Shown here: piece by piece, positions 20,918-32,959 of the stretch
Layout of the letters: every line of letters starts with the position of its first letter
Numbering within the stretch: the first letter of the stretch is position 1
NCBI GenBank assembly: GCA_015179125.1
Contig: WHVA01000067.1
Coordinates: 1-64,000 of the forward strand
Length of the DNA stretch: 64,000 bases
From: Gautieria morchelliformis
Taxonomy: Eukaryota > Basidiomycota > Agaricomycetes > Gomphales > Gomphaceae
Direction: 5' to 3'
The notes under the pieces: model-generated
Database searches by the model: none
The model's input: the letters and a program-made list of their open reading frames with translations, nothing else
Told to the model about the DNA's origin: nothing
Translations under genes and position numbers: made by a program

Positions 20918-23651
20918 ATGGAATCCCGTTGTCAATCTCGTCCACAGACAAGAGCCGTGGTACAGGAACAATGGTACGGCGTATTTGCAACGCGTATTTG
21001 TTTATCTCTCAATAATCTCCTCTCTGAACTGGCAGGCTTGGTGGTCCTTAATCTTTGTCTGCTCCTTCCTTTGACAACTTCAAGCATCAACGGCTTTGAC
21101 TCCTCCGTAGTTAATGGTGCTTTGCTATCCTCTGAATTTTCGTGTCCACGATCGCCAGGTTGATAAAACGCGACACTCCAGGCCTACAGCTACTCAAGGA
21201 CTGGCAAAATTACTTCCATCAGCCGGACGGCACTGCCCTTGGTAAATCACGTCATTCTCGCATTGCACTTCGTTCTCAACTGCTTATCTGTTAGGTTTCA
21301 TTAATGCCGCCCAAAATTTAGGCTCGCTTGTAGTATGTTGTCTCTCGAGCCTAACTGAGTCACGTTTCTTTATATAAATTCTCTAACCTGCATAGGCCAT
21401 TCCTCTCGCTGCTTTCGCTAGCGATGGTATTGGTCGGAGGCGTACTCTGCTTTTTGGATCGATTGCAATCGTTGGTGGCACCATACTCCAAACTCTATCA
21501 CAGAATCTCTCCCATTTCATTGCTGCCAGAGCTCTGAGTACGTGGTCCCTTCTTCCACAACCGCCATTTAAACGCGTAAATCGACTTCCAGTCGGCTTTG
21601 GCCTTTGTTTTGCGACTAACGCAGCTCCTCTCCTTATTACCGAGCTAGCATATCCCACACAGGTAATCTTTACATTTGTTACACTATCCTGTCATTTGAA
21701 CGTCTGAGCCCTAGCGTGGTCCGATAACTGCCCTGTAAGTCTATTTTTCTTTTGCGAGGGCCCAGGCTAAGGTGAGTTATCAGGTACAACTCTTCCTGGT
21801 ATGCTGGAAGTATAGTGGGTGAGCCTGAGTCGCCCAGCGCTTCGTATTCGAACCCTACTGAGAATTCCACAGCGGCATGGGCAACTTTTGGTTCGTTCAA
21901 GGGTATTGGTGGATCGATCTGGTCTTGGAGGTGCTTAGTTTGCTCTCTTTTGCGTTCGTACATACAGCTCACGGCGACGTCAGGATTCCTTCTATTATCC
22001 AGGGTCTAGGATCTATGATTCAATGTCTTCTTATTTGGTTGGTTTGCGTAGCGACTCTAATCCGACTCTAATTTGCTTATAAGCCTGCTAGGTTCATTCC
22101 AGAAAGCCCACGTTGGCTCATCTCCAAAGGGAGGGTAAGCTACTTCCTCGAAGTTATTTTGATAACTGCCTCATATTCTACATAACTGGCAGGATGCCGA
22201 AGCCATGCAGATATTGTCGAGGTATCATGCAAATGGAGGCCACGTCAGCGATCCTCTTGTTGTATTTGAGTGGACACGTGCGCCCAACTGTACAGATGCT
22301 ACTCTACGCGCTCTGACAACACCGCCTCGCATTCTAGAGATTCGCCACGCTCTACAACTCGAGCGCGAAATCTCAAAGACAACGACATGGCTGACATTGT
22401 TCAAATCACCGGGTAACCGGAAGCGGCTACGTATAATCTTCGCGATCGGCTTCTTCAGTCAGTCGTCAGGTAATGGCCTGGTAAATCATTCGTTCTTAGT
22501 CATTCCGGCTCTCCCGCTGATGGTTTCTTGAAAGGTATCGTACTATCTAGACCTGGTCCTCGAAGCAACAGGCATCCATGACACACAAACGAAGACGTTG
22601 ATCAACGGTGCACTCCAGGTGTGGAATCTCATCATTGCCGTCTGTAAGCATTATTATTTGTACGAATCCCAAAGTTAATTTTCAGTCTCGGCTATGTCTA
22701 TTACAGCTGCTGCTTTGCTAGTGGATCGCCTCGGTCGTAGAACGCTCTTTATAACTTCCAATGCAGGCATGCTTGTTGGTGAGTTCCTCCGATGATACCC
22801 TTCATGACTCCCTTTAATATGTGGGATTCTTTCCCCTTAAGCCTTTTCCATGTGGACGTTGACGACGGCACTGTTTCAAACGCAAGGAAATATGGCCGCA
22901 GCGAAAGCTACCTTGGGGTTTCTCTTTGTGTTCTACTTCTTCTATGACATGGCTTATACGCCGATGCTCGTCGGTTGGTATTTTATCATTTCAGTATACC
23001 ATCGGATGCACCAGGAGGATTCTTAAACTATTTTGACTGTAGCATATACCTTGGAAATCCTGCCATTCAGCGTCCGTGCAAAAGGATTTGCTGTCATGGT
23101 CAGTCAGTCTTACCAGCCCCAGGTTTATGATATTTTGGGCCACTTAGAAATCTGTAGAATCTAACGGTCTGTGCGACCCTTGCCTTCAACCAATTTGTAA
23201 ACCCTTTGGCTCTTGAAAAGCTAGGATGGAAATACGTATGTCTTCCTCACGACGTAAAGGTTGATGGCTCACCATGCATTTGCAGTATCTCGTATACTGC
23301 GGCTGGCTTGGTTTTGAGCTCATCTTTGTGCTCCGTTATGTGATCGAGACGAAGGGTACGTATAAAAGAAGGTGAAGCGTCCGTTACGTTTTTGATCGGG
23401 GTTCTTCCACGCTAGGTCGTACTCTTGAAGAAACGGCGACCATTTTTGACGGGCTAAAGGAGGAGCTCGAGTTGCACCAGGCGGGCACTGTGGCGGCGAC
23501 ACGGTCCTTCAATGCACTACGAGACGGGGGCACTTTATCTTCAATACAACATCGAACATTCCCAGATCTGCCGCCTCTGCAAAAACCCGCCCCTCCTGAG
23601 CCAATAGACCAGCCAATTTCTAGTGGCCTCCACTCGACCCAATCCAGATGA
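20918..23651 (+). CDS. MFS sugar transporter (lactose permease/hexose transporter type)
   Basis: A gene of roughly 20 short exons with many 45-70 bp GT-AG introns. Exons read, in order: LPLTTSSINGFDSS, LLKDWQNYFHQPDG, FINAAQNLGS, AAFASDGIGRRRTLLFGS (the loop 2-3 motif), GFGLCFATNAAP, RIPSIIQGLGS, PESPRWLISKGR (the PESPR motif of sugar porters), YYLDLVLEATG, VDRLGRRTLF, LEILPFSVRAKG and VIETKGRTLEET (the PETKG-type motif). All hallmarks of the 12-helix sugar porter family (TC 2.A.1.1) of the plasma membrane are present. The ATG at 20918 is the first in frame; the N-terminal exon is the least certain. The stop is at 23649-23651. A GH13 amylase lies tail to tail downstream, suggesting oligosaccharide or glucose uptake. 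Confidence 0.85.
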
Positions 23652-23772
23652 GACCATCGGCTCATGAGGTCTGAATTCACACTTCTTTTTACATTCAACC
23701 GGCATAGGTGTTCGAGTATTCGGATATGTAAAACTACTGCACCATTCTCATACGAAGCAAAATACCATAGTT

Positions 23773-26525
23773 CATACACTTTTACGAACCCATACAGCGA
23801 CTTGACCAGGGGCACATGTGAAAGCCCCGCGGCCTTCCGGAGTGGTGATAATTTCTGCTGAGTCGCCGAGCACGTTGCGATATCGCTGGTTTGCATATGC
23901 CTACTTCGCATTCAGCCATAACACTCAGATTATGACGCACCGATCCTTACCTTCCCGACGCTCATAGTAAGCGAGTGTTCTACACCACCACTCCTGGCCT
24001 ATGTTAGACGCATCTCCTTTAGAACCTTCGGTTCTCACCTTGGCTCTGCATTGGAGAGTAGTACTACGCATCCCTGACGAGGCTCTGAACCGAGGCGAGT
24101 GAACCCTACGCAGTTACGATCGGGGGAATTTCCAATATAATCAGTGGTTGGTCCATGAGCATACGTTTGTCGACAGGAGATGAGTATTTTGAGGATCCTC
24201 GCAACTCCGGGATCGTGGAAGCTACAAGGATACAGGTCACCATAGAATACGCACCTAGACGAGCATTGATGAGACAGGTGCTCTAGTCAAATTTCATCCC
24301 TAATTTCGAAATACGCACGGGTAGCCTCCCGATCTCAACAGGATTATGGCATACGCCTGAGGTTTAAATGAACTGTCAACCTATTCCGTGTTGCCTAGAG
24401 TTATTGGTTCAGACGAAGAGATATTCGGTCCGCTCACCCAACTCTCTAAACTCTGACCGACTTGCTGTAGGGACGTATTAATTAGGGAGTGAGAAGTAGG
24501 GGAACAAAATACCGTACTGGCACCATGTGAGCTCTCAACGATATTTCTGGGGCACTAAGCACACTTACTCGTGGTTGTCTACGAATGTTACAGCATCTCC
24601 TGGCCTGTTTTGAAGGATTGTGTTATCTAAAATTCGGCGTAGATCGTACTCTGCGCCAGTTTGGCTTGCTTGATAAAAATTATGGTGGAGGGGGACGTCG
24701 AAAAAAGAGGTCTACAATACTATTAAGATTTTCAGAAGTAAGACGAGTCAGAAACAGACCTCGCCACGTAGTGCGCGAATGTAGGGCTTGATAAGTTCGT
24801 AGCTGTATAAATATTACGTTCCAATTATCACACAGATAGTTGTTAACGGTCTTACTTGGCAGACCAATATTCAGCGACAACAAATAGATTGTGGTGCCCA
24901 CGGCCTCGAGCATAGCGAATCTGAAATGGGTTGTTAATTAGATGCAGTAACTGGATGTCAGGGTAAGTATTGACGAATTCTAAGAGAAATTTGCGATCCA
25001 TGTGCTTGATCGCATCTAGACGAAACCCATTGGAGCCAACTGTCTGGTAAAATTTAGATATGTTCCACGGATCACATCAGAGGAGACATACCTCTAGGAC
25101 CCACGAACCCCACGATTTTAAATCTTCCCGTACCTCTGGATGTCGATGATCAATCTAGGAAAATAGAAACTGTCCAACATCGAAAATTAATGGAGTTAGC
25201 ATTTATCACGCACATCAATACCTAACAATCAAATAAACGACTCAGTCGTGGTCAACTCAAATCTACACGCTTCTTACCAAGGAGAAAGTCATAATTTCCT
25301 AACTCTTGATCTACCCGTCTGGACCATCCTTTCTTCCCTTTTCCAACAACACGAAAAATACCTTGGGTCCGCGTACGATGATCCCAATCGACACCTGGTA
25401 GCATAAGTAGTTACTCGTCGGAATATTTTCTTAACACACCAGTGAAATGCTCTTTTCTCCATTTAAATTTACTATACTATGTGAGGTCGGTTTACGTCCA
25501 CAAAATCAAGCTGCTGTTTACCTTATTACCACGCCCAGGGAAATCAAACGCAGTCCAGCCCTAAGGTCGACCAATTATTGGATAGACAACGAGAGGGTGA
25601 CAGCACTTACTTCTATCTCTCTTGCCGGTCCTAATGGAACTTTACGGTTCGTGGGGTCAACTTCTACAGCTGGGAACACTTCAGTTCTGTCGGCGCCTAA
25701 TTTATGCTTCATGAAGCGCCAGGTTAACGATCACGGTTTTCCTGAAGCAAGGGCATTCACATTAAGCACGGTGTCGATGATGATCCCAATTCCGTGTTTT
25801 CTGGCAGCAGTGGATGCTTGAACAAGTTCCTCTTTGGTTCCCCAGCGGGTTGAAGTATCCTCTTTTTGAGTGAACTCTCCCAGGTCCCACTAGCAAGATG
25901 GGAGGATTCTCAGTGCTCCTGGTCTCTGGGCGATCCAAATCAACTTACTAGATCATAAGCGTCATAGCCACGACCGTCCTGATATTTACACCATTTACAG
26001 CCACAGATACTTTATGTAGCATGTACGCACTTTAACCATTGCTTTGTTTGGTGGAGGGAGCCATGCTTGGGTGAAGCCCATGTCTGCCAAGCGAGGCACT
26101 TCGAGCTCGAAACGTTGCCACCAGCTGCGTTCTTCAGTTCCCCTACTATCCCACTCAAAAAACTGTATCTTTGCCCATGCCCTTCAATCGTAGCGTTTTA
26201 CGTACGTCGCAACTATACGAAGCTTACCATCAACGGATTCTGGCCATCCTCACGAACGCCGAGATCCATTCCCGACAGGGACGGCTGCGGGTCGCTGAAA
26301 CGATCCAATAATTCTTCCACGAAAACCTGAACGCCTTCCATGGGAGGCAAATGATGGTCTCGCAAATAGGTTTGGTTGCATAATTGTGATTGGTCTATGG
26401 GGGCCGGGCGGGCGCCTGTTCCGCCATAAAAGAGAAAACTTCTGGCGTCTACTTGTTTTCATCTTGTTCACCATACGCTACTGCATTCCCGAGGGCGTTC
26501 CGCTCACCGCCGGATGTTGGTGAGG
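23773..26525 (-). CDS. GH13 alpha-amylase-like protein (GH13_5 type)
   Basis: The gene runs down the minus strand as more than a dozen short exons. Readable blocks in order: SFLFYGGTGARPAP, a GVQVFVEELLDRF block, FFEWDSRGTEE, MGFTQAWLPPPNKAM, GYDAYDL, LGEFTQKED, IIIDTVLN joined by an intron to HKLGADRTEVFPA (region I), GWTAFDFPGRGNK, WDHRTRTQGIFR-like sequence, IDHRHPEVREDL, GFRLDAIKHMD (region II, nucleophile Asp, near 25015-25040), FVVAEYW (region III, acid/base Glu, near 24870), FVDNH (region IV, near 24570), YGDLYP, and a C-terminal GRGAFTCAPGQVAVWVR. GH13_5 enzymes cut alpha-1,4-glucans; no signal peptide was identified, so an intracellular role is possible. The first exon and start codon are unresolved, and two splice junctions (just after region IV and before the last exon) could not be phased by eye. 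Confidence 0.82.
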
Positions 26526-26916
26526 CGTGTACCTACTTCAAAGTAGATACAACTTGGTGACCTGGAGAAAATGGCTCTTTAATCGCCCTGGCGTCGATGT
26601 TGATTTTACGACGGATGAGGGTTTCATGATGTGCCTACATGATCTTGATCTCTGCGCCAAACATCGTTGTATGTCCCACGATGTTAAATATTCATATTGG
26701 TTTATATTCAATAGGCATATGCGGTGAAATGCAAAGTAAGACAATAGTGGTACCGTAACATATGATCCATGGTATTCAAATAGTTTCCTACCATAGAGTC
26801 TTGAATGCGCCCAGAATACTGCTAGACGTGGTCCGTGCTGGAACAGGTTCTCCCTCCTTGACAGGCGACAAAACGCTTGGAATGCCCAAGTTACCCTCGC
26901 CGTCCTACCTGGCGCA
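26526..26916. other. intergenic or 5' part of the amylase gene
   Basis: No separate gene is supported. On the minus strand it may hold the first exon and promoter of the alpha-amylase (a candidate ATG is near 26629), followed upstream by the end of the coiled-coil gene. Confidence 0.4.
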
Positions 26917-28851
26917 TTAGCAAACGTCTGTCAGCTTAATGGCAGCACTCTGTACCTGGTTCCAAGTAAACCCTGCTGGGCCACTGAAAATGTTTGAACT
27001 GCTAACGTTGAGCTTACGCTTCTTTTTATTTGCAGGCTGATCCTCTTCGGTGTCCACTTCTGCCTGTTTCTTACCACTGGTCGTGCTCGCAGGCTTGCTT
27101 CTTGCTCTCTTCTTTCGCCGTTCCTCTTTGTCTTCATCCTCTGCGTCCGTTTCTTTAGCCTTCCCCGTTCTGGAGGGTGGTTTCTTGTGCTTCACTGGCT
27201 GCGGTATCTCTTCAATATCGCTGTCCTGTTCTTGCTGACGATCATGTCTTTCCGTGGGTGGTAGCACCTCCTGCACCTCATCTTCTACCACCTCGCCGTC
27301 CTCGAAACGCATGTTCGCGTCTTTGCTCTCCTGCTCACGCCTTTTGCTTTCGCCACGTTTCTTGGGACGCTCGAGTATATTTTCAGATCCGGCAATAGCT
27401 GATTTGGTCTCTTTCTCTTTACCCTTGCCCACTGTGTTGCCAGCACGAATAGATTCGGGCCTCTGGCTGCGGGATCTAGGCTTTGAAGGGAGCGATTCAA
27501 TTTCACCGTCAGAGCTTTCGAGCTCGTCAACTTCTTCGATAACAGATGGCACACGCAGTCGAACCTGGGTACGTCCAGTTAGTTGCTGCTAGTCCTCCAC
27601 AAAACGGATAATTGACATGTACCTTGTCTGTCGGCTTTGTAACTTTTGTAACTTTTGTAGCCGTCGACAGCTTCTCGGCATCAAGAGCAGCTTGGAGTTT
27701 TTCGACCTGTCGTTCCAGTTTCGCGGCATGCTTCTCTGCTCGTGCTGCCTCAGCTTGAGCCTCAGCAATATCCTGATGTCCTTGTTCAACTCGTTCCTGA
27801 GTCTCCAGGAGTGAAGCCTGAAAGTGTACTTGGTAAAGGGAGACCACGTAAGCTATATTTGAATACCTCCAGCTTTGTGACCTTCTTGCCCATAGCCCGA
27901 CTTTCTTTTAGGTTGACCTCCAGTTCCTTTACACGGACCTCAAGCTCAATCCTGCGCTTTCGGAGAGACTCGGCCTCTTTCTCACCCTTGCCTTCGAGAC
28001 TTTGCCATTTGTCCACTTGGTGCTGGAGTTCGCCATTGTGGGCCGAAAGTGAGGAATTATGGGTGTGAAGATTCTCAATCTGCAAGTTCAAGCGTTCAAT
28101 TTGCTTTGCGCTTGAGGATAAAGAGGCCTGGAATGTTGCTAATTCTGCCTATAATGTAGGTGGTCTGGTCGAGAAATGTCTGTCAATATGAATTGACGCA
28201 CCTTAAGGGCTTTCCTTTCCCCGACAACATTACCGACCTGCTCGACGTTTTCCTGTTGACGTGCCTCTGCATGGGTGAGCTCAACACTCATTCGGGCGAT
28301 TTCTGCCTCATGTCGAGTTAACATATTGGCCATTTCTTCACGCTGCAATTGTGTTTCCTCCTATTGATAACAAATATGAGTCCCTGACGGACGTAGCTGA
28401 CAGAAGAACGCAGAATCCACACCTCTAAGACAGCCACCTGATCCACGAGATCCGTTTCCCTCGCCTGGAAGAGCGTAATCTTGTAATCACGTAGCAATGT
28501 AGCAGTTTTTTCACGAATCAACGCTTCCCTATCCTCGAGCCTGAATCCACGCTCATGCTCAAGGGCGACGCGTGTCTGAAGGTGCGCGAGTCGATGCCTT
28601 GCCTGGATAGAATCACATCCATCTCGCCACTCTTTGCTCTCAACTTTCCATCTTTCTCGGATCTGGTTGACAGCGTCGATGCCGCGAGCCTCTTCTGCAC
28701 TAAGCTGGTCACGCAGCTGGGAGACGGACTCTTCGAGGGCTCTGTTCTGCTCGACAAGTTGCGCAATTTGCGCATCCTGCGCCGCGGCGCGTGCTGCGGC
28801 AGGACTGCTACTTTTCGAGACTGACAGAGGCCTCGGGGCGGGCAAGGACAT
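26917..28851 (-). CDS. coiled-coil protein with basic, acidic nuclear-type tail
   Basis: Five exons (28851-28423, 28360-28202, 28148-27867, 27817-27623, 27564-26917) join in phase to 570 residues. Residues 1-350 form long heptad-type coiled coils (repeated Glu/Gln/Leu/Arg segments such as LVEQNRALEESVSQLRDQL). Residues 355-570 are low-complexity, with alternating acidic runs and Lys/Arg clusters (PKKRGESKRRE, ERRKKRARSK, NKKKRKLN) that look like nuclear localization signals. No enzymatic domain is seen and the family is not recognised. A structural or scaffold role in the nucleus is inference. Its start codon is 103 bp from the start of the divergently transcribed reductase, so they probably share a promoter. 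Confidence 0.8.
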
Positions 28852-28954
28852 CTACTTCACGGTTGTCGGGTATTTGACTGCCCGAAGGGAAGGGTTAGAT
28901 CACGTGATACTCTATATAAATCAGTAGCCCGAATTCCAGTGCAAACTATTAGCA
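28852..28954. promoter_or_regulatory. shared divergent promoter with E-box and TATA
   Basis: The 103 bp between two opposed start codons contain CACGTG (within GATCACGTGATAC, near 28899-28911) followed by CTATATAAA, about 40 bp before the reductase ATG. CACGTG is a core bHLH site. The TATA box points toward the plus-strand gene. Confidence 0.6.
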
Positions 28955-30426
28955 ATGTCTGTACCCTCACAAGCCACCCAACTCGTTCTCTCAGAGCGCC
29001 CCGTAGGTCCAATTACCGCATCAACCTTCGCTGTTAAGTCTGTTCCCATCCCGGAACAACTGGCTTCTGGAGATGTCCTTGTTCGTGTGAACTGGCTTTC
29101 GCTGGACCCGGCCATGCGTGGTTGGCTCAGAGATACCAGGAGCTATGTGCCGCCTGTGCAGATTGGTGAAAAAATGCGCGCACAGGGCTTGGGAACCGTT
29201 GTCAAGGGTAGCGGTAGCATCCACGCGGGAGCTACCGTTCGTGGCGTGTTTGGTGTGTGAGCACTATTTGGCTCAGGACGCCCGCCTTACACCCGGAAAA
29301 ATAGGGTGGACCGACTATGCGGTCCTTAAAGAAAATGAGGTTGAAGTCATCTCGTACGCACCAGCTTCATATTCAGTTTCAGTTCACTATCAATGAATCT
29401 TTAATCAGCGCGGCCGAAGGGACTAGTGAATTGGACTATCTGTCTACGTTGGGTTTTCCAGGTGAGATATAACCTTCTTGGTCAATTGCGCGTGTTCAAG
29501 GTCATTGGGGGTGTAGGGATGACAGCATACTTCGTATGTGATACAACATGTCGTATATCATCTGCTTGCTTCATCTGTTGGCTCAGGGTCTTTTCGAGAT
29601 AGGAAATCTAAAGGCTGGTGAAACCCTCGTAGTCTCCGGCGCTGCAGGCGCTGTGGGCTCTCTCGTTTGCCAGCTTGGTAAGATCAAAGGCGCACGCGTC
29701 ATAGGCCTCGCTGGTTCTGAGGATAAAGTTACATGGCTCGAGAACGAGCTCGGTGTCGACAAAGGGTTAAACTATAAGAGTCTGACGTTTACCGCGGACT
29801 TCAAAGAACACGTCGGATATCTAGATGTATACTTCGACAATGGTGCGTCCCAGCGCATCGCCAGTTACACCACCTCTACTAAGCAAATATCATAGTTGGG
29901 GGCGAGATATTGGATTTATGTCTGGGTCGCTTAAAACAGGGCGCACGTATTGCTCTATGTGGTGCCATCTCTGCATACAGTAGGTTGGATATTCGTTGTC
30001 TCCTCCATTTTGCTCATACATGTCCCCCTGCCTTCAAGACGAAGAGAAACCTCGTGGACTGCAAGGATATCTGAATTTAATCTCCCAGCGTGCTAAAATT
30101 GAAGGATTCATCGTGTGAGTCAATATACCCTAATTTACTTTTTCTCTCGCTGACGGTGCCTTGGTGCTTTAGATTTGATTATGTCAGTAGATTCGGTGGT
30201 GCTGCCCAAGAAATGTCACGCTGGATCAGTGAGGGCAAGATTAAGCGTAAATTCCACGTCGTCGAGGGCCTCGAGAAGTGCCCAGAGTATCTCAACCTTC
30301 TATACTCGGGTGGGAACACCGGAAAGTTGTGAGTCTCATCTTTCATTTTGTTCTACCTCCGATGCCACCTTTATTATTAGGGTCGTCAAAGTTTCCAAGG
30401 AAGCCCAGGCCGACAGCAAGCTTTGA
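28955..30426 (+). CDS. NADPH-dependent MDR reductase (PTGR/leukotriene B4 dehydrogenase-like)
   Basis: Nine exons (28955-29252, 29305-29353, 29409-29461, 29517-29533, 29587-29842, 29896-29979, 30039-30114, 30173-30328, 30381-30426) join to 344 residues, the normal size for the zinc-less medium-chain dehydrogenase/reductase family. Motifs: DVLVRVNWLSLDPAMRGW near residue 48, GMTAYFGLFEIG near 150, the Rossmann AAGAVGS loop near 175, FDNVGGEILD near 240, and a RFGGAAQEMSRWI segment near 290. No catalytic zinc cysteines are seen. Members reduce the C=C bond of enals and enones with NADPH, for example 2-alkenal reductases. All junctions are in phase with normal GT-AG ends, including a 17-nt micro-exon. 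Confidence 0.9.
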
Positions 30427-31048
30427 GGGCAGTGGTCAATATCTAAGTAAAATATGTGCATCGTAGTACTCCGGAGCGAACGGGAGGATGATATAAATTT
30501 ACGTTGCTTTCACAACACTCCATTGCCTTGCTAACCGGAAGTGCCGAAGGACCGGAGTAGCATGACTCGGATTTGGAACTGCTCGAGTACGGGTCAGCTG
30601 GAAGGCCAGGTGATTTGGTCCGAGGGCCTAATAGTGGTTAGGCAGGTCGAAAAGTTCTCGATCAACTTTGAAAGTGATTTCGACTTTCGGCCCCGAAATC
30701 AACCGGCCAGTCTGGTGAACGCGTCACGTAGGTCACAAAATGAGGGGAATCAGGGAGATGTCATGGACACACGGAACAAGTAGGACCCCGGTGGCGCGCG
30801 GCCTCGGGCTACGGGAACCACCGTTCAACATTATATTCAGGGATTTTTTCAGTATGCTGAACATTGGTTCCAGCATATCCCCACCTGCCTCAAATCGATT
30901 GATTCCGGAAGGCGTCCAACCGGTAGCAAGTCTGAGATTATCAAATGCGGGGTTGCGGGGTGAGACGGATACTATTACACGTATATAACCGACCCTGGCG
31001 ATCGGACTACATTTATGCTCCACATACGGTAATGAGTGATTGACCTTT
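30427..31048. other. intergenic between two convergent genes
   Basis: Holds the 3' ends of the reductase (plus) and aquaporin (minus) genes. No further gene or repeat was identified. Confidence 0.55.
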
Positions 31049-32959
31049 CTAAGCCACACGTTCGACCGCTCTGAAATCACCCTTCTCAGTCGAAGAGTTG
31101 CTCGAGTTAGTGGGTTGATGGCGATCTGAGCCCAGGTCCTTGTGGTCGAGATGGGCTTTGTGTCCATTGAGGAATTCCTGCTGTGCGCGGGGAAGAACTA
31201 GAAAGGGGAGGAGGGAGGGAGGGTAAGCACAGTAATGGTGATGAGGACAATCAGATGGAAATCACCTCTGCTAGAGTCTACTAGAATAAGTTCATAGAAA
31301 AGCGTGGCCAACATTGTGGCAGGGATGTTGGTTAACGCAGCAATGGCGGCATAGCGGCCACCGGATGCACTCTTGCCCCAGATTGTAAGAGCCATGAGGC
31401 GGCTGTTTGGCGTGGATGAACAAGGAAGTCAACAACAGCCCGCGAGAAGCTCACCCTCCCAAGTCACGCGCTGTGTTAGCGGAAACTAGGAAGAGACACG
31501 GTTAAGGAAATGATACCCATGTCGATAGATGGTGACACTCACGAGCTCCAGGAGCGTAGGCCCAAATGATGGCAGCGCTAGATCGATGTATACCGGTTAC
31601 CCTTGTCATCAAGAAACATGGCCAGTGCTCACTAAGCGAGGCCGACAGTCCAAGGAGCGGCGGATGGGGGAACAAAGAAGTTGGTAGGATCAAGGATTCC
31701 CCTGTAGAAAGTGGTCAGAGCAGAGAAAGTCATAGATCGTGATCCGTACTAACCAAATGATAAGACTGGGCGAGTGAAGGGAGAACATCATGCATTAGTG
31801 CTGAACACGTGAACTATATACCAGTCTGCGTACGCAAGGAAAAAGTCCTATCAAACAGACAGCGATAAGACGTCTGGTACGACTAGACGTTCGAGGATGA
31901 TGTTACGTACCGCGAAGAATTCATTCATAAAGACGTCGCGCAGATTGGCATTAGGTAGCGTGTACAGTCCGAAAATGCCTGCGACGCCATTGGGTGTGAA
32001 TTGCACAGTATCATATTCGCCCGCTACTACGAGGGCTTCTTCGAGGAGCTAGTAGTTATTCAGTCAAGCAAAAAATTGGGTCAGTTGTATGGCTACCTTG
32101 AAGGTCGTTCGGTACTAAGCACAATACATCGGTTAGCGGGGGCGGACAGAGCAACGATTATAGACGACGCACTTGGCCGTAGACTACGAGGCAGGCAATG
32201 CTATCTTAAGGCTTGAGCATCTAAAGAATATGTATGTCAGAAAACAGGACGACTCACTATGCGCCAAGAATCTGGGAAACAATGAATCTTGCGAACAATA
32301 TATGAGCATGGAGACATGTACAGAACTCATGGGTGCTCACAGGGGGGCCTTTCTCCAAGGGAATCCACGCCAGACAGTTTGTGCGATGGTTACGCAAGGA
32401 TTGAAGTGCCCTCCTGACACAGAACCAGCAATGGCTACAGCAAAAACGATACCAAAGCCGTATCCTAGAGCGACTGTCTGCAGTGCTGTGGGACGTGGTC
32501 AGGTATTGAGCTCGATAAACAGCTGTATCTCACATCCAACGCCAGCCTGTTTCGTCAGAGCCCCAATGTTATACGCAGCGTTTGCGCCTACACCGAGGTA
32601 CACATAAAAGTATACACCGAGCTACGACGCGTGTGAATTCCACGCAGTGGTCGAAGAGAATGGAAAGTACTCACTGCTTCGCCTATGCACTCAATAAGCC
32701 AGTGAAGGCTGCCATGCCTTTGGGAGAAAATGAGCATGGTCGCAACTCAGCCACGAGAGGCACCTACCTAAGTGATTCCCATCCTGGCAGAGGAGACGTT
32801 AAAATTCGTTGAGCAATACTTGATAATTACGCGCACTTTGGAGCCATCGCGGACGTTGGAGGACCTGCGGCTAGTGAGAAAAATTGAAGGACAAAGAGTA
32901 GGACAACTCACGTCGCCAAGGTGCGTGAAGCCAGTAGCTGGGTGGTCTCTTGTGAACAT
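31049..32959 (-). CDS. aquaporin (MIP family) with NPC and NTA boxes
   Basis: Several short exons on the minus strand give a MIP channel. Start at 32959 (MFTRDHPATG); then WLIECIGEALGVYFYVYLG (helix 1), AAYNIGALTKQAGVG, GYGFGIVFAVAIAG, SGGHFNPCVTIA (first half-helix box with NPC), FIVSQILGAYIACLVVYGQ, NGVAGIFGLYTLPNANL, VPPSAAPWTVGLA, a SANTARDLGGRLMALT block (second box, NTA in place of NPA), and a YAAIAALTNIPATMLATLF block (last helix), ending in a polar tail with stop at 31049. Such fungal aquaporins move water or small neutral solutes across membranes. The non-canonical boxes and the selectivity-filter Arg after the second box (TAR) are visible. Introns appear to keep phase; one junction in the N-terminal loop is tentative. 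Convergent with the reductase. Confidence 0.85.
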
